Positions 15,628 through 23,696 of a stretch of 41,873 nucleotides of DNA are shown piece after piece (within the stretch, counting starts at the first letter, position 1; each line of letters begins with the position of its first letter). The stretch is taken from positions 54,918-96,790 of the forward strand of contig JAGWBV010000013.1 in assembly GCA_021295715.1 (NCBI GenBank), in the 5' to 3' direction. The DNA comes from Candidatus Poribacteria bacterium. GTDB lineage: Bacteria; Poribacteria; WGA-4E; WGA-3G. A program made the translations under genes and the position numbers. The notes under the pieces are model-generated. The model saw nothing but the letters and a program-made list of their open reading frames with translations. It did no database searches and had not been told where the DNA came from.

Positions 15628-16962
15628 TTACAACGGCAATACTGGGACATCTTTCATGAAATCATTCGTCTCAGTTTGCCACATTTTCATATCCGCAGCG
15701 AGCGATCGAATACGGTCATCATGTTCAGGCAGATCGGCAAGGTTTGTCGTCTCCCAAGGATCCTGCTCTAAATCGAAAAGTTGGATGCAATTCGTGCCAG
15801 CACCCGTCTCTTCAGAGACATAGTAACGAATCAATTTCCAACGTCCATCACTGATTGTGCGGTGAATATCTCTATACGCCGCGAAGACTGTAGCCCGCAC
15901 CCGTTCTACATGACCCTTCATCAATGGCACTAAACTGCACCCTTCAGTCGTATCTGGACAGGCAACATCGGTGAGATCGCAGACAGTGGGAAACACATCA
16001 TATAGATAGGTTAGCGCATCAACCGTTTCTCCTTCAGGGATCCCCGGTCCAGCAAATATGGAAGGCACGTGGATGCTATGGTTATAGAGATTCTGTTTCC
16101 CCAACAGCCCGTGTTGCCCGACGGCGAGTCCGTGATCAGCAGTGTAGATGATGATTGTGTTGTCAAGGTGTCCGGTTGCTTCCAATGTGCTTAGCACGCG
16201 TCCCATTTCGGCATCCATGTGCGTAATCATCCCGTAATAGTCGGCGATGTGTTGTTGAACGACTTCTGGCGTGCGGGGGAAGGGTGCCAACACTTCGTCC
16301 CGAATGCGCATTTCACCGTTGTCGAACGGATGTTCAGGGAGGAAATTTTCGGGGACAGGTATATCCTCTGGTGGATACATCGTCGCGTATTCTCCCGGTG
16401 CTGTTCTCGGGTCGTGCGGTGAAGTAAAGGAGAGATAAAGAAAAAATGGATCCGTTTCATCGTAACTTTCTATAAATTGCACAGCGGCATCTGTAAACAG
16501 TTCCGTAGAAAACTTTTCTCCTATGTACTTGGCATCATCAGGGTATTTTCCTGTTGGATCGAAATCGAAGACGGGTACTTTATATTGATCGCTCATTCCA
16601 CCAAAGAAAATCTTGGCACCGGCATCGAAACTGTCGGTAAACGTTTGGCGGTCATTGTGCCATTTGCCAGAAAAAAATGTGTGATACCCTGACTCGCGCA
16701 TTACCTGTGGCCACACTGCCAAGTCTCGGTTAATCTGGTTTCCACCGCTACGGAAAAGATTCGCACTCGTGAGGACAGCGGCTCGGCTTGGCACACAGAC
16801 GGCTCCGACAAGCGATCCCATAATGTGAGTTTGTCGGAAATTTGTTCCGCGTGCTATGAGTGAATCCATCGTTGGTGTATGGACGGTTGGGTCGCCCATG
16901 CCACGAATGGCGTCCCATCGATGGTCGTCGGCGATCATAAAAAGAACGTTGGGTCGTGACAT
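15628..16962 (-). CDS. Sulfatase (type I, formylglycine-dependent)
   Basis: A 444-residue sulfatase of the alkaline phosphatase superfamily. The N-terminal metal-binding ADDH is at 11-14. The maturation motif C56-V-P-S-R60 is intact, so Cys56 would be converted to formylglycine. SGKWH and TADHG (binding the second metal side) are present. No obvious signal peptide is seen, so a cytoplasmic location is likely, or export by an unrecognised route. It most resembles iduronate-2-sulfatase/choline-sulfatase-like members; the substrate is uncertain. The start carries the leader motif AAGGAAAATTAAAAAT. An anaerobic-type or FGE maturase would be needed and is not in the window. Confidence 0.92.
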   Translation of the reverse strand: MSRPNVLFMIADDHRWDAIRGMGDPTVHTPTMDSLIARGTNFRQTHIMGSLVGAVCVPSRAAVLTSANLFRSGGNQINRDLAVWPQVMRESGYHTFFSGKWHNDRQTFTDSFDAGAKIFFGGMSDQYKVPVFDFDPTGKYPDDAKYIGEKFSTELFTDAAVQFIESYDETDPFFLYLSFTSPHDPRTAPGEYATMYPPEDIPVPENFLPEHPFDNGEMRIRDEVLAPFPRTPEVVQQHIADYYGMITHMDAEMGRVLSTLEATGHLDNTIIIYTADHGLAVGQHGLLGKQNLYNHSIHVPSIFAGPGIPEGETVDALTYLYDVFPTVCDLTDVACPDTTEGCSLVPLMKGHVERVRATVFAAYRDIHRTISDGRWKLIRYYVSEETGAGTNCIQLFDLEQDPWETTNLADLPEHDDRIRSLAADMKMWQTETNDFMKDVPVLPL

Positions 16963-17085
16963 ATTTTTAATTTTCCTTTTTTAAATTTACCTTGCGGGAG
17001 AACGACGGGCGTTCAATCCTTGACGGACGTTCCTTAAACCCGCGCTCCACTTCGTTACGCGCTACGGTTTTTGATGCTACAAAGA
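16963..17085 (-). repeat. Dispersed leader element, tandem at its end
   Basis: A full copy lying against the sulfatase start. The ribosome-binding end occurs twice in partial form (16966-16978 and 16979-16998), as at 8125-8166. The distal block CGCTCCACTTCGTTACGCGC is at about 17042-17061. Confidence 0.6.
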
Positions 17086-17185
17086 ATGGGAAAAAAACTG
17101 TACATATCCTTATTTCAGTCGCGACTTAACCAGAAACCTGCTCGTAATGTAATGGAGAGCAGTCCAGGAGGCCATAATTAAAAAG

Positions 17186-18331
17186 ATGAAAATTGCTAAG
17201 ATTGAACAATTCTACCCACGTCGCCGGATGCGTCTCGTGAAAATAACAACGGATACCGGTATCGTCGGATGGGGAGAAACCACGCTTGAAGGTAAACCCA
17301 AGAGTACTTGGGCGGCTGTCGAAGAACTCTCCGATTATTTTATCGGCAAAGATCCGCTCCGTATTGAACACCACTGGCAACATGTCTACCGCTCTGCCTT
17401 TTTCCGAGGCGGAAATATTCTGATGTCCGCTTTGTCCGGTATTGATCAGGCGTTGTGGGACATCGCCGGTAAATATCACGGGTTACCTGCCTATCAACTC
17501 TTAGGCGGTGCGGTGCGCGATCGCATCCGCGTTTATGCCCACTGGGGCATCGGAAGTTTGACAGATGAAGGAAAAGCAGCTGCCAAAGAACGCCTTGAAT
17601 TCTTACAGCAAAAAGGTGGTTACACAGCGTTTAAAAGCGGTCCTGGCGGCAAATGGCGTGGACATGAACCCCCTGCGGTGATTGATGAATTTGTGGAGCG
17701 TGCCTACCTCATGCGTGAATGGGTGGGACCCGATGTCGAACTCGCCTTCGACTTTCACGGTAAGATGACCCCCGCCCTTGCAATCGAGATCTGTCACGAA
17801 CTTAAAGGGATGCGCCCCATGTTCGTCGAGGAACCCATCCCACAAGAGAATGTCGACGCGCTCAAACAGGTGTCCGACCATGTTCCGTTCCCAATTGCGA
17901 CTGGGGAACGTCTGCTCACACGCTGGGGCTTCCGAGAAGTATTTGAGAAACAGGCGGTCGCTTACTTACAACCCGATACCTCACACGCTGGCGGTATTAC
18001 TGAACTGAAAAAGATTGCGAACATGGCGGAGGTCTACTACATGCACATCGCCCCGCATTGCGCGATTGGACCCGTCGCTTTTTCCGCTTCTCTTCACGTT
18101 GATGCCGTTGTCCCGAACTTCCTTATTCAGGAACAGATCGATGACGGTCTCGGAGCAGGACTGTTGACTGAAGAGTGGCACGTCACAGACGGCCATATTG
18201 CGTTGCCGACAAAGCCGGGACTCGGTTTTGAGATTGATGAAAAGGAAGCGGAACGGATACTTGATACCTATCCAGAAGAACTCGGTGGCGAATTTTATTA
18301 TGATACCGATGGCAGCGTTGCAGATTGGTAG
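17186..18331 (+). CDS. Mandelate racemase/muconate lactonizing enzyme family, galactonate-dehydratase-like
   Basis: A 381-residue enolase-superfamily enzyme. Metal ligands D189, E215 and E241 and the acid/base histidines H191 and H291 are present. Their spacing (26, 26 and 100 residues) equals that recalled for E. coli D-galactonate dehydratase DgoD (D183, E209, E235, H185, H285), and the length is within one residue. It should therefore dehydrate an acid sugar to a 2-keto-3-deoxy acid. D-galactonate is the leading guess, but substrate assignment in this superfamily is unreliable. AGGAGG (17166-17171) lies a long 14 bases before the ATG. The gene converges with the PhyH gene at 18424. Confidence 0.88.
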   Translation: MKIAKIEQFYPRRRMRLVKITTDTGIVGWGETTLEGKPKSTWAAVEELSDYFIGKDPLRIEHHWQHVYRSAFFRGGNILMSALSGIDQALWDIAGKYHGLPAYQLLGGAVRDRIRVYAHWGIGSLTDEGKAAAKERLEFLQQKGGYTAFKSGPGGKWRGHEPPAVIDEFVERAYLMREWVGPDVELAFDFHGKMTPALAIEICHELKGMRPMFVEEPIPQENVDALKQVSDHVPFPIATGERLLTRWGFREVFEKQAVAYLQPDTSHAGGITELKKIANMAEVYYMHIAPHCAIGPVAFSASLHVDAVVPNFLIQEQIDDGLGAGLLTEEWHVTDGHIALPTKPGLGFEIDEKEAERILDTYPEELGGEFYYDTDGSVADW

Positions 18332-18423
18332 AGATTGGTTATCAGTTGTCAGGAGGCGAGGTTTGCCTACCTCGCCTTCAAACAAGCGTAGCACGCTCGC
18401 CATTCAATCTAACGATCTAACCT
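18332..18423. repeat. Convergent spacer with a GGCGAGG hairpin
   Basis: A perfect 8-base-pair stem, GGCGAGGT (18355-18362) and ACCTCGCC (18369-18376), with a 6-base loop. It follows TTATCAGTTGTCAGG, a unit of the degenerate ACTGATA family. Lying between two convergent genes, it could serve as a bidirectional terminator, although no strong T run follows. Confidence 0.55.
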
Positions 18424-19170
18424 TTAAACTACGGGTTTCCGGTTTGCAACGTAAGGCGGTTCAAGCATCAACTTCTGGTCCTCGTCTGACATGAGATTGC
18501 GAAGCTCATCGTCGTATCTGCCTTGCCCCCACGAGGCATGCCCGGGTGAGTATTTGAAAAGAATGGAGCGTCGTTCGTGTGTGGCAGTCCAAGGGAGGGT
18601 GCCGTGCGTCAACGCTTCTGTGAAGATGACGACATCCCCTGCCTTCTGATGCACGGGTGCCATACACGTTTTGTTGTCCTTCACGGGTCGGAACTCCGCC
18701 GGACACGGATAGTTGCTCTTATGGCTACCGGGGATACAACAGAAGCCCCCGTGTCCCGGAAGCATATCCGTTAAAGCCCATGACACAACGGTTAACCCGT
18801 TGTACATCCGATCGTTTCGGAAGACGTAATACTGCGCTGGGTCATAAGGTGTCCCGCCCCCATGAAGTGTTCCACCCGGATTCCCCTCTATCATTAAGAT
18901 ACCGTAAACATGATCAAGCCGGAATTTAGGACCGACGATCTCTGCTAAAAACGGCAGGATACGGGGATGATTCAGGAGTTTGCGGAACGCATCGTTCTCC
19001 CAGTTCAAGAATCCCCCGAATCTCTGTGAATGGACATCATCATCCACCGGACCTGGGTAATCTTGTGCATCGATAAGGGCATTGAGTTCTGCAAGATCGT
19101 CTGTTCCTAAAACGCTTTCGATGTTCACATACCCCCAAAGGTCGAACAGATATTTTTCTTCAGGGCTCAT
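18424..19170 (-). CDS. PhyH-like oxygenase with an atypical metal motif
   Basis: A 248-residue protein of the phytanoyl-CoA dioxygenase fold, recognised from GYVNIESVL near the N-terminus, HGGFCCIPGSHKSN (140-153) and the distal block LTHGTLPWTATHERRS (H189). The usual H-x-D is not seen; the aligned place reads H103-G-G-G-T-P-Y-D110, so either the carboxylate ligand comes from elsewhere or the iron site differs, as in some relatives that bind halide. The open frame runs up to 19296, but the ATG at 19170 is correct: it has the recurrent leader (GCAAGGAAAATTAAAAAA), and upstream codons merely translate the intergenic repeat and the NIPSNAP 3' end. Confidence 0.78.
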   Translation of the reverse strand: MSPEEKYLFDLWGYVNIESVLGTDDLAELNALIDAQDYPGPVDDDVHSQRFGGFLNWENDAFRKLLNHPRILPFLAEIVGPKFRLDHVYGILMIEGNPGGTLHGGGTPYDPAQYYVFRNDRMYNGLTVVSWALTDMLPGHGGFCCIPGSHKSNYPCPAEFRPVKDNKTCMAPVHQKAGDVVIFTEALTHGTLPWTATHERRSILFKYSPGHASWGQGRYDDELRNLMSDEDQKLMLEPPYVANRKPVV

Positions 19171-19204
19171 TTTTTTAATTTTCCTTGCGGTTCGGTCAGG
19201 TGCG

Positions 19205-19528
19205 TTATTGATGTGCCGAGCGCGAGGTGGGTTCCAGTCGCGTGACAACGATCTGCTCTCTGTCAATGAGTTCACCGACGCGCGATGAAATTTCATTCAC
19301 CCACCGGTCGTCTTCATAAACCGCTGCGTAAAGCTGTTCTCGTTGTGCTTCACTCTCAAAACGGCGAATCCAGACGTAGAGATCGTCCTCTTCTTCACCG
19401 ATGAAACTACCAATCACAACCATTCCTTTAGAAATCTGGAACGGAAGGACTGTTTCTTCCATGTATTTCACCCAATTCTCGCGTTGACCAGGTTTCGTTC
19501 TATACTGTCGTAGTTCAAAAAAAGCCAT
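19205..19528 (-). CDS. NIPSNAP family protein
   Basis: A 107-residue small protein matching the NIPSNAP (dimeric alpha/beta barrel) pattern: FELRQYRTKPGQRENWVKYM at the start and VWIRRFESEAQREQLYAAVY in the middle. Function in bacteria is unknown; members often sit beside catabolic genes. The ATG at 19528 has AAGGAG upstream, so the 13 residues of the longer frame are dropped. It lies 34 bases upstream of the PhyH-like gene on the same strand and is probably in the same operon. Confidence 0.8.
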   Translation of the reverse strand: MAFFELRQYRTKPGQRENWVKYMEETVLPFQISKGMVVIGSFIGEEEDDLYVWIRRFESEAQREQLYAAVYEDDRWVNEISSRVGELIDREQIVVTRLEPTSRSAHQ

Positions 19529-19544
19529 AAAAATCTCCTTTTTT

Positions 19545-19632
19545 AGTGGCTGTCGGCTTTCAGCCATCAGCCGTCAGTATATTAGCTGCCGGCTTTCGGT
19601 TTTTCTCCTGACAACTGATTGCCGATTGTTAT
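19545..19632. repeat. Degenerate AGCTGAC/ACTGATT array
   Basis: Successive imperfect units such as GCTGTCGGCTTTCAGCCATC and TGACAACTGATTGCCGATTG fill the gap between the HEAT-repeat gene and NIPSNAP. They are the same family as the arrays at 10310-10400 and 11028-11138. Confidence 0.45.
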
Positions 19633-22600
19633 TTATAATCGGTTGTAACCGTAGCCTTTACCTGTAATTTCAAAGAGTGCTGCTGCCGCTTGGAAGTGAA
19701 TCTCAGCGTCTTGGTCTTGGAGAATCAATTCAAGCAGCGTCACTGCTTTCGCATTTTTAGCTTCTCCAAGTGCCTTGATAGCATCAAGCCGGAAACCTCT
19801 CGTAATTTGCGCCTCATGGAGTGCCGTTAGTTTTTCCACTAACGCTGTTACCGCCTTGTCCGTCGCGATTTTCCCCAACGCCCGCGATGCGTCACGTCGA
19901 ATCTCGACGTGGTTTTCATCGTTGTTCATCACTTCGATAAGCGCGTCGGTCGTTGTTTCATCAGCCAACTCACCGAGTCCCTGCGTTGCGGCTCGGCGGA
20001 CATCCTTTTCGACTTCGTTTTCACCTTTCATTATCTGAATGAGTTCCGGTATGAGTTCGCTCATCCCGGCTTGTCCAACGCTCAGTGCTGTGGCTTTCCG
20101 AGTGTCCACATCTGGATCAACTAACCGCTGTTTGAGTTGCGAAGTGTCCAAAGTGACATCAGCTGTTTTGCATCTACCTAATGCAACCATTGCAGCATTT
20201 CTGACTTGGTGATTTTCCCATTCATCCTCAGCACGGGCTAACATTTTGGGGGCAACGTATGCCGGTAAGTCTAATTTTTTGGCAGCGTTGACGAAGACTT
20301 CCCAACTCCAATTCCGTTTCAGATCATCAGCGCCGATGGCTTTTCTGTTTGCGGCATCTTCAAGTGCAACGATATATTCGGTATTGTCAACAAGCCGTTC
20401 CGCTATTGCTTCTGCGGCACGCGCGCCTCCAATTTCACCAAGTGCTGTTGCGGCTTTTGTCCGAGAAGAAGCCTTAGCCAACGCGTCGGTACTCGCGTCC
20501 AAGGCGATTCGCTTGTCTTCCAAGATAGCGATTAATTTCGGAATCGCTGCTTCACTTTTAAGTTTGCCCAAAGCAACGACAGCATTCTTTGAGATATTTC
20601 CGATCCGGACATCTAACGCGCGAATCAGGACGGCTTCAGCTGCCATGTTACCGATATTGCCGAGTGCCGCCACGGCAGCATTACGGACAGCATCCGGCTC
20701 TAACGGGTCTTCCACGATCTTGCTAAGTCGTGCAATCGCTTCGGCATCCTTGAGATTTCCCAAAGCAGCAGCGGCTCGCCATCGGATCTCGGCATTTTCA
20801 TCGGAAAGTGCGGTGAGCAGCGACGCGGCCGCACGTTCATCTTTAAGCGCGCCAAGCGAGACCACCGCCGCCGCACGAACGGACTTCATCTCATCCATAT
20901 TTTCGAGAACAGCGATCAATGGTTCAACGACGCGGCGTTCTTTGAACCCACCGAGCGATTCTGCGGCACGCCTGCGAACGACATAACTCGGATGTTTCAG
21001 TTCTTCGACCATTGCATCTACGGCAACTTTTTTCGCAGACGCTCCGATCACATGAACAAGTGCCCAGCGGACCCACTCATCATCCGCAGATTTCAGAGCC
21101 TCAAGGGCGAATTCGGCTGTTGGAATGTTGTTATCTTTGATTAATGCGCCAATTACTTCGTCTTGAACAGATTGGACTTCGTATCCATCATCAAAACTCC
21201 CCAATCCCTTCTGGACGATATCAACAAGCCCCTTATCCCCAGCTTGAATCTCTCGGAGTGCTACTGCGGCTTGGAAGCGGGTTGTTTCATACTTATCGTT
21301 TTTCAGCACATCTACCAGCGGATCAACAACCTTTTGACCTTTTATTTTCCCGAGTGCGATCGCTGCTTCTTGTCGGACAGCCCCCTGTTTATCCTTTTTC
21401 AACGCAGTAACCAGTGGCGGGATGGCATTATCACCTTTGACTTCACCGAGTGCCCATGCTGCGCTTTGTCGCACGGTTGCGCGTCCATCGTCCCGAAGTG
21501 CGTTTGCCAGAGACTCTACGACAGTGTCCCCTTTGAGGATACCGAGTGCTCGAGCGACCTCACTCCGAACAAGACTTGGAATGGGTTTGAGTTCACCCCA
21601 CGTCCGATAGTTTGCGCGTGGATAATCAGGGGTCCATTGAATCTGAAAGGAGTCAACCTGTGTTCGAAGTGTGTCCAGTGTTTTGTATTCCCGTTTCATG
21701 TGCCGTTGAAAATCTGAAATTTCGTCATATTGTGTGGAAAGGACCCAGAGTAACACAGGAATCGTTTCAGGGGCTTGGATTCGGCTCAACACCTTGACAG
21801 CATTCGCGCGTAGGGTCGGACTGGTCTCGTCACTGAACATCAGAAGTAGCATGGATTGTGTTGCTTCTTGAGGCTTGAGCCGCCAGAGGGCGGTAAGCGC
21901 GGCAATGCGTAAGGTCTCACGCATATTTTTGTCCATCGCGATGAGAACCAATTTTTGAACGGCATCCTCTGTGGATACATCGATTTTTCCGAGTGCCTCT
22001 GCCGCATTTGTTGCAGTGGTATCGTCATAGGAGAGGGCGTTCGTGAGAGCAAGGACTGCCCTGTTATTCTCACCACGGGCCCGCATATTACCAAGTCCGA
22101 CCGCTGCGAATGCCTTTACCTCTTTATATGGATCACTATCCAATGCTTCAATGAGCGGAACGACTGCACGCCGGTCCCCGATTTGTCCGAGAGCGTCTGC
22201 GACCTTCACGCGGATTTCGTCTGTGCCGTTTTTAAGAGCGTCGATCATCGGTAGCACAGCAACGCCGCGCATTTCGACGAGTGCTGCCAACGCTGCATCT
22301 TGCAAATCCTCGTTTCCCAATTCGTTTATAAGCGGCTCTACGCCATCTCCTGATTTGAGCAATCCGAGTGCTTGGATCGCGGCTGATAAGGTTCCGATCC
22401 TATATTTTTTCATCCATAAACTATCAATATAAGCACTCGCGATGTACCGGTATTCTGTGGCAAAGCCGATGTCCTCATCGGGAATGAGGCTTCGCGCGCC
22501 GGTGTCCAACACCTCAAGTAGTGGGGCAACGGCGGGTTCTCCTATACGATTCAGCGCATCTATGGCGGTATCTTTGACGTAACTGTTGGGATCCGCGAGA

Positions 22601-23490
22601 AGTCGGACAAGGTCAGACACGGTTGTTTCCGCTTGGAGGCTCCCGAGGAGTTTCGCGGCGTGCATTCGGACCTGCGCGCTGTTGTTTCTGAGGGCAAGTT
22701 GGAGTCCCGGCACAATGGCTGCACTCTCAGCAGCTGAACCCATTGATTGCTCAAGCGCGACAATCGCTCTATAGGCAACTTCAGGTGCGTTTTTCGCATC
22801 CGCAAGAACTTCTTCAAAAATTGGGATGAGTTCCGGGTTTCGCATTGCCCCGAGATAACGAACGGCCTCTTTTTGTATGGCTGTATCCTTATGGTGCATC
22901 GCCTGCCGCAAAAGTTCAACAACCGCATCTCCATCTCCGAGTTTTGTCATGAGTTCCGAGACCGCTGCGAGCGCGTTCGGTTGATAGCATTTCTCTGCGG
23001 CTAAAAGCCCTATAACGACAGCAGCATCCGAATGTCCTACGAGTTCAGAGAGCAATTCTGGACGTTTTTCGACCGCTTCAGCAAGCGACACAGCGAAGAG
23101 TCCAGAGATAGCGTTCTGCGAACGGACAAGTCTCTCTTGTCGATCCAATTCATCAGAATCCGGATCCTCCTGCAACGCGATAGTAAGGATGTCTGCCGCG
23201 AGCGTTTCAAGATAAGCGTTCGATTGCGCAATGGCTTGGTGCCAACCTTCTGTCTCAGCGCGCGTTCGGTTTTGCAGGAAAGCCTTGAGATGTCGGGCCT
23301 CCTGATTTCCAGCCTCTGTCCTCTGGACCGCCGTTTGTGCAGCAGCATAATCTCCGCGAAGAATAGCGGCTCGCGCTTCAATAATGTCCCTATTCTCTTT
23401 CTCACCACACCCTATCACGAGGACAATAGCCACAATGAGTGAGCAATGGATATAGACTTTCAATATCTTACATAAAAGGTGATGCTTCAT
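19633..23490 (-). CDS. Giant HEAT/PBS-lyase-repeat lipoprotein
   Basis: A 1285-residue protein. The N-terminus has a signal peptide ending in a good lipobox, V-I-G-C28, so it should be a lipid-anchored envelope protein. Nearly all the rest is tandem 30-35-residue helical repeats of the HEAT type, with recurring A-V-x-P-L-I-x-A-L and A-A-x-A-L-G-x-I/L-x-D/G units, interrupted around residues 330-360 and 590-640 by less regular segments. Such solenoids bind proteins; no catalytic motif is seen. The start carries the leader motif, and the gene lies downstream of the GlyRS gene on the same strand, 206 bases away. Confidence 0.88.
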   Translation of the reverse strand: MKHHLLCKILKVYIHCSLIVAIVLVIGCGEKENRDIIEARAAILRGDYAAAQTAVQRTEAGNQEARHLKAFLQNRTRAETEGWHQAIAQSNAYLETLAADILTIALQEDPDSDELDRQERLVRSQNAISGLFAVSLAEAVEKRPELLSELVGHSDAAVVIGLLAAEKCYQPNALAAVSELMTKLGDGDAVVELLRQAMHHKDTAIQKEAVRYLGAMRNPELIPIFEEVLADAKNAPEVAYRAIVALEQSMGSAAESAAIVPGLQLALRNNSAQVRMHAAKLLGSLQAETTVSDLVRLLADPNSYVKDTAIDALNRIGEPAVAPLLEVLDTGARSLIPDEDIGFATEYRYIASAYIDSLWMKKYRIGTLSAAIQALGLLKSGDGVEPLINELGNEDLQDAALAALVEMRGVAVLPMIDALKNGTDEIRVKVADALGQIGDRRAVVPLIEALDSDPYKEVKAFAAVGLGNMRARGENNRAVLALTNALSYDDTTATNAAEALGKIDVSTEDAVQKLVLIAMDKNMRETLRIAALTALWRLKPQEATQSMLLLMFSDETSPTLRANAVKVLSRIQAPETIPVLLWVLSTQYDEISDFQRHMKREYKTLDTLRTQVDSFQIQWTPDYPRANYRTWGELKPIPSLVRSEVARALGILKGDTVVESLANALRDDGRATVRQSAAWALGEVKGDNAIPPLVTALKKDKQGAVRQEAAIALGKIKGQKVVDPLVDVLKNDKYETTRFQAAVALREIQAGDKGLVDIVQKGLGSFDDGYEVQSVQDEVIGALIKDNNIPTAEFALEALKSADDEWVRWALVHVIGASAKKVAVDAMVEELKHPSYVVRRRAAESLGGFKERRVVEPLIAVLENMDEMKSVRAAAVVSLGALKDERAAASLLTALSDENAEIRWRAAAALGNLKDAEAIARLSKIVEDPLEPDAVRNAAVAALGNIGNMAAEAVLIRALDVRIGNISKNAVVALGKLKSEAAIPKLIAILEDKRIALDASTDALAKASSRTKAATALGEIGGARAAEAIAERLVDNTEYIVALEDAANRKAIGADDLKRNWSWEVFVNAAKKLDLPAYVAPKMLARAEDEWENHQVRNAAMVALGRCKTADVTLDTSQLKQRLVDPDVDTRKATALSVGQAGMSELIPELIQIMKGENEVEKDVRRAATQGLGELADETTTDALIEVMNNDENHVEIRRDASRALGKIATDKAVTALVEKLTALHEAQITRGFRLDAIKALGEAKNAKAVTLLELILQDQDAEIHFQAAAALFEITGKGYGYNRL

Positions 23491-23696
23491 TTTTTAATTT
23501 TTCCTTGCGGTTCGGTCAAGCATGTTGAATGAAGAAAGATTCTCGATGTATACCTGAAGAAACATCCAAGCAAAAACCCTGCGCCGATGTTGCAGGCTTT
23601 CTAATTTTTCCTTGCGGTTCGGTCAGGTAGGTTTAGAAAAATAACGTGCCTTCCCGTATACCCGCCTGCGCCGATGTTGCAGGCTACAGGAACTTT
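23491..23696 (-). repeat. Two tandem leader elements upstream of the HEAT-repeat gene
   Basis: Two copies of the element end (CCTTGCGGTTCGGTCA at 23500-23515 and 23610-23625) occur in the same orientation, each followed by a block containing TGCGCCGATGTTGCAGGC (23583-23600 and 23667-23684). The first copy also holds a segment CTGAAGAAACATCCAAGCAA (23555-23574) that is nearly repeated at 27194-27213. Confidence 0.6.

Noticed and set aside
19171-19296. N-terminal extension of the PhyH-like gene to 19296
   Set aside because: The extension translates the NIPSNAP 3' end and the leader repeat; the leader motif places the true start at 19170.
20246-20986. A 246-codon plus-strand frame inside the HEAT-repeat gene
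   Set aside because: It is an Ala/Ser-rich antisense shadow of the repetitive HEAT coding sequence, with no ribosome-binding site.
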